A DNA stretch of 64,000 nucleotides, from contig CAYSUS010000026.1 in assembly GCA_964434165.1 (NCBI GenBank), positions 14,005 through 78,004 of the forward strand, written 5' to 3'. A model generated the notes under the pieces. It was not told where the DNA came from. It saw only the letters and a program-made list of their open reading frames with translations, and did no database searches. A program made the position numbers and the translations under genes. Position 1 is the first letter of the stretch; the number at the start of each line of letters is the position of its first letter. Source of the stretch: CAYSUS01 sp964434165. Its GTDB lineage: Bacteria > Planctomycetota > Planctomycetia > Pirellulales > Thermoguttaceae. Positions 61,431-64,000 of this stretch are shown here, piece by piece.

Positions 61431-63554
61431 ATGAAGAGCTGCCGCTGCTGCGGACTGATCCAGCGCGTGCCGCCGGTTCCCAGGGGCGCAGCCGCTGCGT
61501 GCCGCCGCTGCGCGACGCGCCTGCCTGTCGGATCGGCCGAGAGCACGGGCAACTCGCTCGCGTCGGCCATCGCCCTGTCCGCGCTGATCCTCTTCCTGCC
61601 CGCGATCACGCTCCCGTTCCTGCGCATCGAGCAGCTCGGGCACACCCGGGAGAACAGCCTGTTGGGCGGCGTCGTCGCGCTGTTGGCGCACGACGAGTGG
61701 CTCGTGGGGCTGACGGTTCTCTCCTTCTCCATCGTGGTGCCGCCCGCCAAGCTGCTGGCCCTGCTGGTGCTCGGCGCGACGCCCGGCCGGCTTCGCTCCC
61801 GCGTGCGCGCCGGCACGCTGCGCGCGGTGGAGCACCTGGGACGTTGGGGCATGCTCGACGTGCTGCTGGTGTCCGTGCTGCTGGCGTTCGTGAAGCTAGG
61901 CGACCTCGTCGATTTCGGCGCGGGGCCCGGCGTGTACGCGTTCGGGCTGTTCGTGCTGCTCAGTCTCCTGGCTGCCTATTTCTTCGATCCGCACGCCTTA
62001 TGGGATGAGGGTCCTATGACAAGCAAGCAACGACCCGACGGCCCGGACCCCAAGGCCGCCGATCCGCACGCTGCCCACAACGGCGAACCGCCGCGGGCCG
62101 GAGTTCCCGGCACGGAGCAGCCAGCCGGGCTTCCCACGGCCCAGGTCGTGCCGCGGCGCGGACCGCGGTGGGTGTGGACGATTCCGATCCTTGCCGTGCT
62201 CGGCGTCGCCGTGCTGGTCTATCAGGGATGGCGGCAGCGCGGAACCGTCGTCACCGTGACCTTCGCCGAAGGGCACGGTTTGAAAGCCGGCGACCAGCTC
62301 CGCTATCGGGGCGCGGTGGCAGGCCGCGTCGAGCGGATCGTGTTCAGCGACGACCTGGGTGCCGTGAGGGTGGAGATTCGGCTCCAGCCGGGGACCGAGG
62401 CCCTCGCGCGCGAAGGAAGCCGCTTCTGGGTGGTTCGCCCTGAAGTGACCCTGTCCGGCGTGCGCGGCCTGGAGACGGTTGTGGGCGCGAGGTACTTGGA
62501 GGCGCTGCCCGGCCCGGCCGGGGCCTCGCCGCAATATCAGTTCATCGGGCTCGAGGAGCCGCCGCTGCATGACGTCCGCGAGAGCGGCGGCCTGGACATC
62601 GTCCTCCAAGCAGCGGACGCGTCGGGACTGATGGCCGGAAGCCCGCTCTACTACCGGCAGCTTCGCGTGGGCGGCGTGCGCAAGGTGGGCCTCGCCAGCG
62701 ACGGCAGCGCCGTGGAGGTGCACGCCTACGTGCGCCCGGCGTTCCGACAGCTGGTTCTGCCGAACACGCGGTTCTGGAAGACGGGCGGTGTGAAGATCGA
62801 GGCCGGCTGGAAGGGCCTTTCCGTCGATGTGGACGCCGCGCAGACTCTCTTGCAGACCGGTATCGCCATGGCCGTTCCCACCGATACCGACCAGCCGGTC
62901 CGGCACGGCCACCGTTTCGTGCTTCACGAGCAGCCGGAGGAGGAATGGCTCGAATGGAGGCCGGCCCTGGGGACGGGCACGGTTCCGGACAACCTTCCCC
63001 GGCCGAGTTGGGCGATCCTCGAATGGACCGTGCCCGGCTATCTCTACAACTCCACGAAGAAGCGCAGCGGATGGGTCCTGCCCGCCGACGGCAAGCTGAT
63101 CGGGCCCAAAAGCCTTCTCTCCGCGCCGAAATCGGCAAAGCGGACAAGCGCCCATCTGCTGCTCGCGGGGCGGCGCATCGCCATCCCGGAGCAGGTCTCC
63201 TCCGTGGGCGCGGGACTCGCGCAGATCGAGACGGACTTGCGGGAGCGTCCAATGGTTGCGGTCCAACTCCGCGAGGCCGAGCCGCCGGAAGACGTGCTCG
63301 TGGTGGTCGATCCCGATGGGGGGCCGCTGTTCGTCTCCGCGGCCCGGCTGGCGCTGGAGAACGGCCGCTGGCGGGTCGATCCCGAGGTGCCCCTCGATCC
63401 CGGTTGGCACGGGGCGGTGGCCGTGTCGGTGGCCGACGGCGCCGTCGTGGGATTCCTGCTGATGGATGACGATCCCGCGAGGATCGCCCTGTATCGCGCG
63501 CCCAAGCCAGAAGAACCCGGCCCGACGGCGGATCGCTCCGCCGAAGACGGGTGA
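61431..63554 (+). CDS. PqiA-PqiB (MCE) fusion protein
   Basis: A 707-aa protein joining two normally separate proteins. The N-terminus (about 1-195) is PqiA-like: zinc-type Cys pairs (SCRCCGLIQR, CRRCATRL at 24-27), then four helices (ALSALILFLPAITLPFLRIEQLG, VPPAKLLALLVLG, LGRWGMLDVLLVSVLLAFVKLGDL). A Pro-rich linker leads to a single helix (WTIPILAVLGVAVLVYQGW) and two or more MCE domains of PqiB (VTVTFAEGHGLKAGDQLRYRGAVAG, GSPLYYRQLRVGGVRKV). In E. coli PqiA and PqiB are separate and transport lipid to the outer membrane. An in-frame ATG at 62016 after GATGAGGG could be an internal start of a PqiB-like product. ATG 61431 follows GAGGATCGCGCC. Confidence 0.85.
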   Translation: MKSCRCCGLIQRVPPVPRGAAAACRRCATRLPVGSAESTGNSLASAIALSALILFLPAITLPFLRIEQLGHTRENSLLGGVVALLAHDEWLVGLTVLSFSIVVPPAKLLALLVLGATPGRLRSRVRAGTLRAVEHLGRWGMLDVLLVSVLLAFVKLGDLVDFGAGPGVYAFGLFVLLSLLAAYFFDPHALWDEGPMTSKQRPDGPDPKAADPHAAHNGEPPRAGVPGTEQPAGLPTAQVVPRRGPRWVWTIPILAVLGVAVLVYQGWRQRGTVVTVTFAEGHGLKAGDQLRYRGAVAGRVERIVFSDDLGAVRVEIRLQPGTEALAREGSRFWVVRPEVTLSGVRGLETVVGARYLEALPGPAGASPQYQFIGLEEPPLHDVRESGGLDIVLQAADASGLMAGSPLYYRQLRVGGVRKVGLASDGSAVEVHAYVRPAFRQLVLPNTRFWKTGGVKIEAGWKGLSVDVDAAQTLLQTGIAMAVPTDTDQPVRHGHRFVLHEQPEEEWLEWRPALGTGTVPDNLPRPSWAILEWTVPGYLYNSTKKRSGWVLPADGKLIGPKSLLSAPKSAKRTSAHLLLAGRRIAIPEQVSSVGAGLAQIETDLRERPMVAVQLREAEPPEDVLVVVDPDGGPLFVSAARLALENGRWRVDPEVPLDPGWHGAVAVSVADGAVVGFLLMDDDPARIALYRAPKPEEPGPTADRSAEDG

Positions 63555-63780
63555 GGTTCGTCCCGACGGCCCCGGCTTCGGCGGGGCGCCGATCCGTTTG
63601 CTGGAGACCGGGCAGCAGAAGGTGGCCACGATCCTCAACCTGCTGCTCGACGAAGGCGTCAACCTGATCGACACGGCCGCGGCCTACCGCGGGTCCGAGG
63701 ACGCTATCGGCAAGGCCGTGTCGCATCGTCGCCGCAAGTACGTGCTGGTGAGCAGGTGCGGCTCGCCCGGCAATCCCCAG
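63555..63780 (+). pseudogene. Aldo/keto reductase remnant
   Basis: The plus strand encodes GFGGAPIRLLETGQQKVATI, then LNLLLDEGVNLIDTAAAYRG (catalytic Asp/Tyr region), and SEDAIGKAVSHRRRKYVLVS (Lys expected at the S-[KR]-CG position, here RCG). This is a typical start of an aldo/keto reductase. The first few residues are missing and the reading frame leaves the family soon after 63770, so it is a truncated copy. It follows the PqiA-PqiB fusion directly. Confidence 0.7.
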
Positions 63781-64000
63781 TCGGACGAGTGGCAGCCCGC
63801 AAGAGCACAGGGAACGAGGAGGCGTCGCGCGAGCCGAGCGGGGCGTCAGGATCCGAGAGGATTCGACCCTCGGCTCCGGAGACGGGAGGACGGATCGCCC
63901 AAAGGCAAACGTGCCTAAGGAGTCAGGGCGACTGTTGGAGGGCGCGGTGCTTCCAGTGGTGCTTTTCAGCCTTCCGCTCTAGGGCGCGTCTCGCCGCTGG
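63781..64000. other. Right end of the window, no gene recognised
   Basis: About 220 bases after the aldo/keto reductase remnant with no credible gene. Confidence 0.4.

Overview
The window is GC-rich, almost entirely coding bacterial DNA. The best taxonomic marker is the protein at 17191-19803. Its J-domain-like start (YYRWMGIPADEQPPNHYRLL), single membrane helix and C-terminal LamG fold are an architecture I know from Planctomycetes, especially Pirellulales-like genomes. Exported PQQ-propeller proteins, Tat-exported aldo/keto reductases, EF-hand proteins and many secreted SGNH hydrolases fit the same group. No rRNA, tRNA or CRISPR array was seen.

Region 1 (1 to about 8345) is the right end of an integrated mobile element. 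It encodes a sigma-like HTH protein, an HK97-type protease-capsid fusion, a RepA-like AAA+ ATPase, a HARE-HTH protein and a large serine recombinase. After the ATPase gene lie a 40-bp perfect palindrome and twelve ATTGGAA units, which look like a replication origin. The right junction (about 8335-8356) splits a host PRC-barrel gene. The left end lies outside the window, and no terminase, portal or tail gene is visible.

Region 2 (8.3-16.6 kb) is host DNA with a stress and ion-homeostasis character: broken PRC-barrel gene, coiled-coil lipoprotein, baeRF protein, P2-type Ca2+-like ATPase, YbaK-type deacylase and CopB-type copper ATPase.

Region 3 (about 17-52 kb) is a polysaccharide-degradation island that fits xylan or arabinoxylan. 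It holds a beta-helix protein, four SGNH hydrolase-like proteins (one without its nucleophile), a clan-A glycoside hydrolase, three GH43-like proteins, xylose isomerase, two aldo/keto reductases, an EF-hand TolB-like protein and three exported proteins joining a methyltransferase-like domain to a PQQ-type propeller. One stretch (42111 to 33768, minus strand) is a tight operon with ATGA and GTGA overlaps. The island is bracketed by inverted partial copies of one PAC2 gene (16570-16905 and 52196-52530), which suggests insertion or rearrangement.

Region 4 (52-64 kb) returns to envelope and stress functions: intact PAC2 protein, UPF0182 membrane protein, a collapsed DevB/DevC-type exporter (deletion plus A7 frameshift), a TrkA_C membrane protein, an MMPL transporter, a PqiA-PqiB (MCE) fusion and an aldo/keto reductase remnant. 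Two decayed GxxExxY genes (about 23.2 and 57.6 kb) add to the picture of repeated rearrangement.
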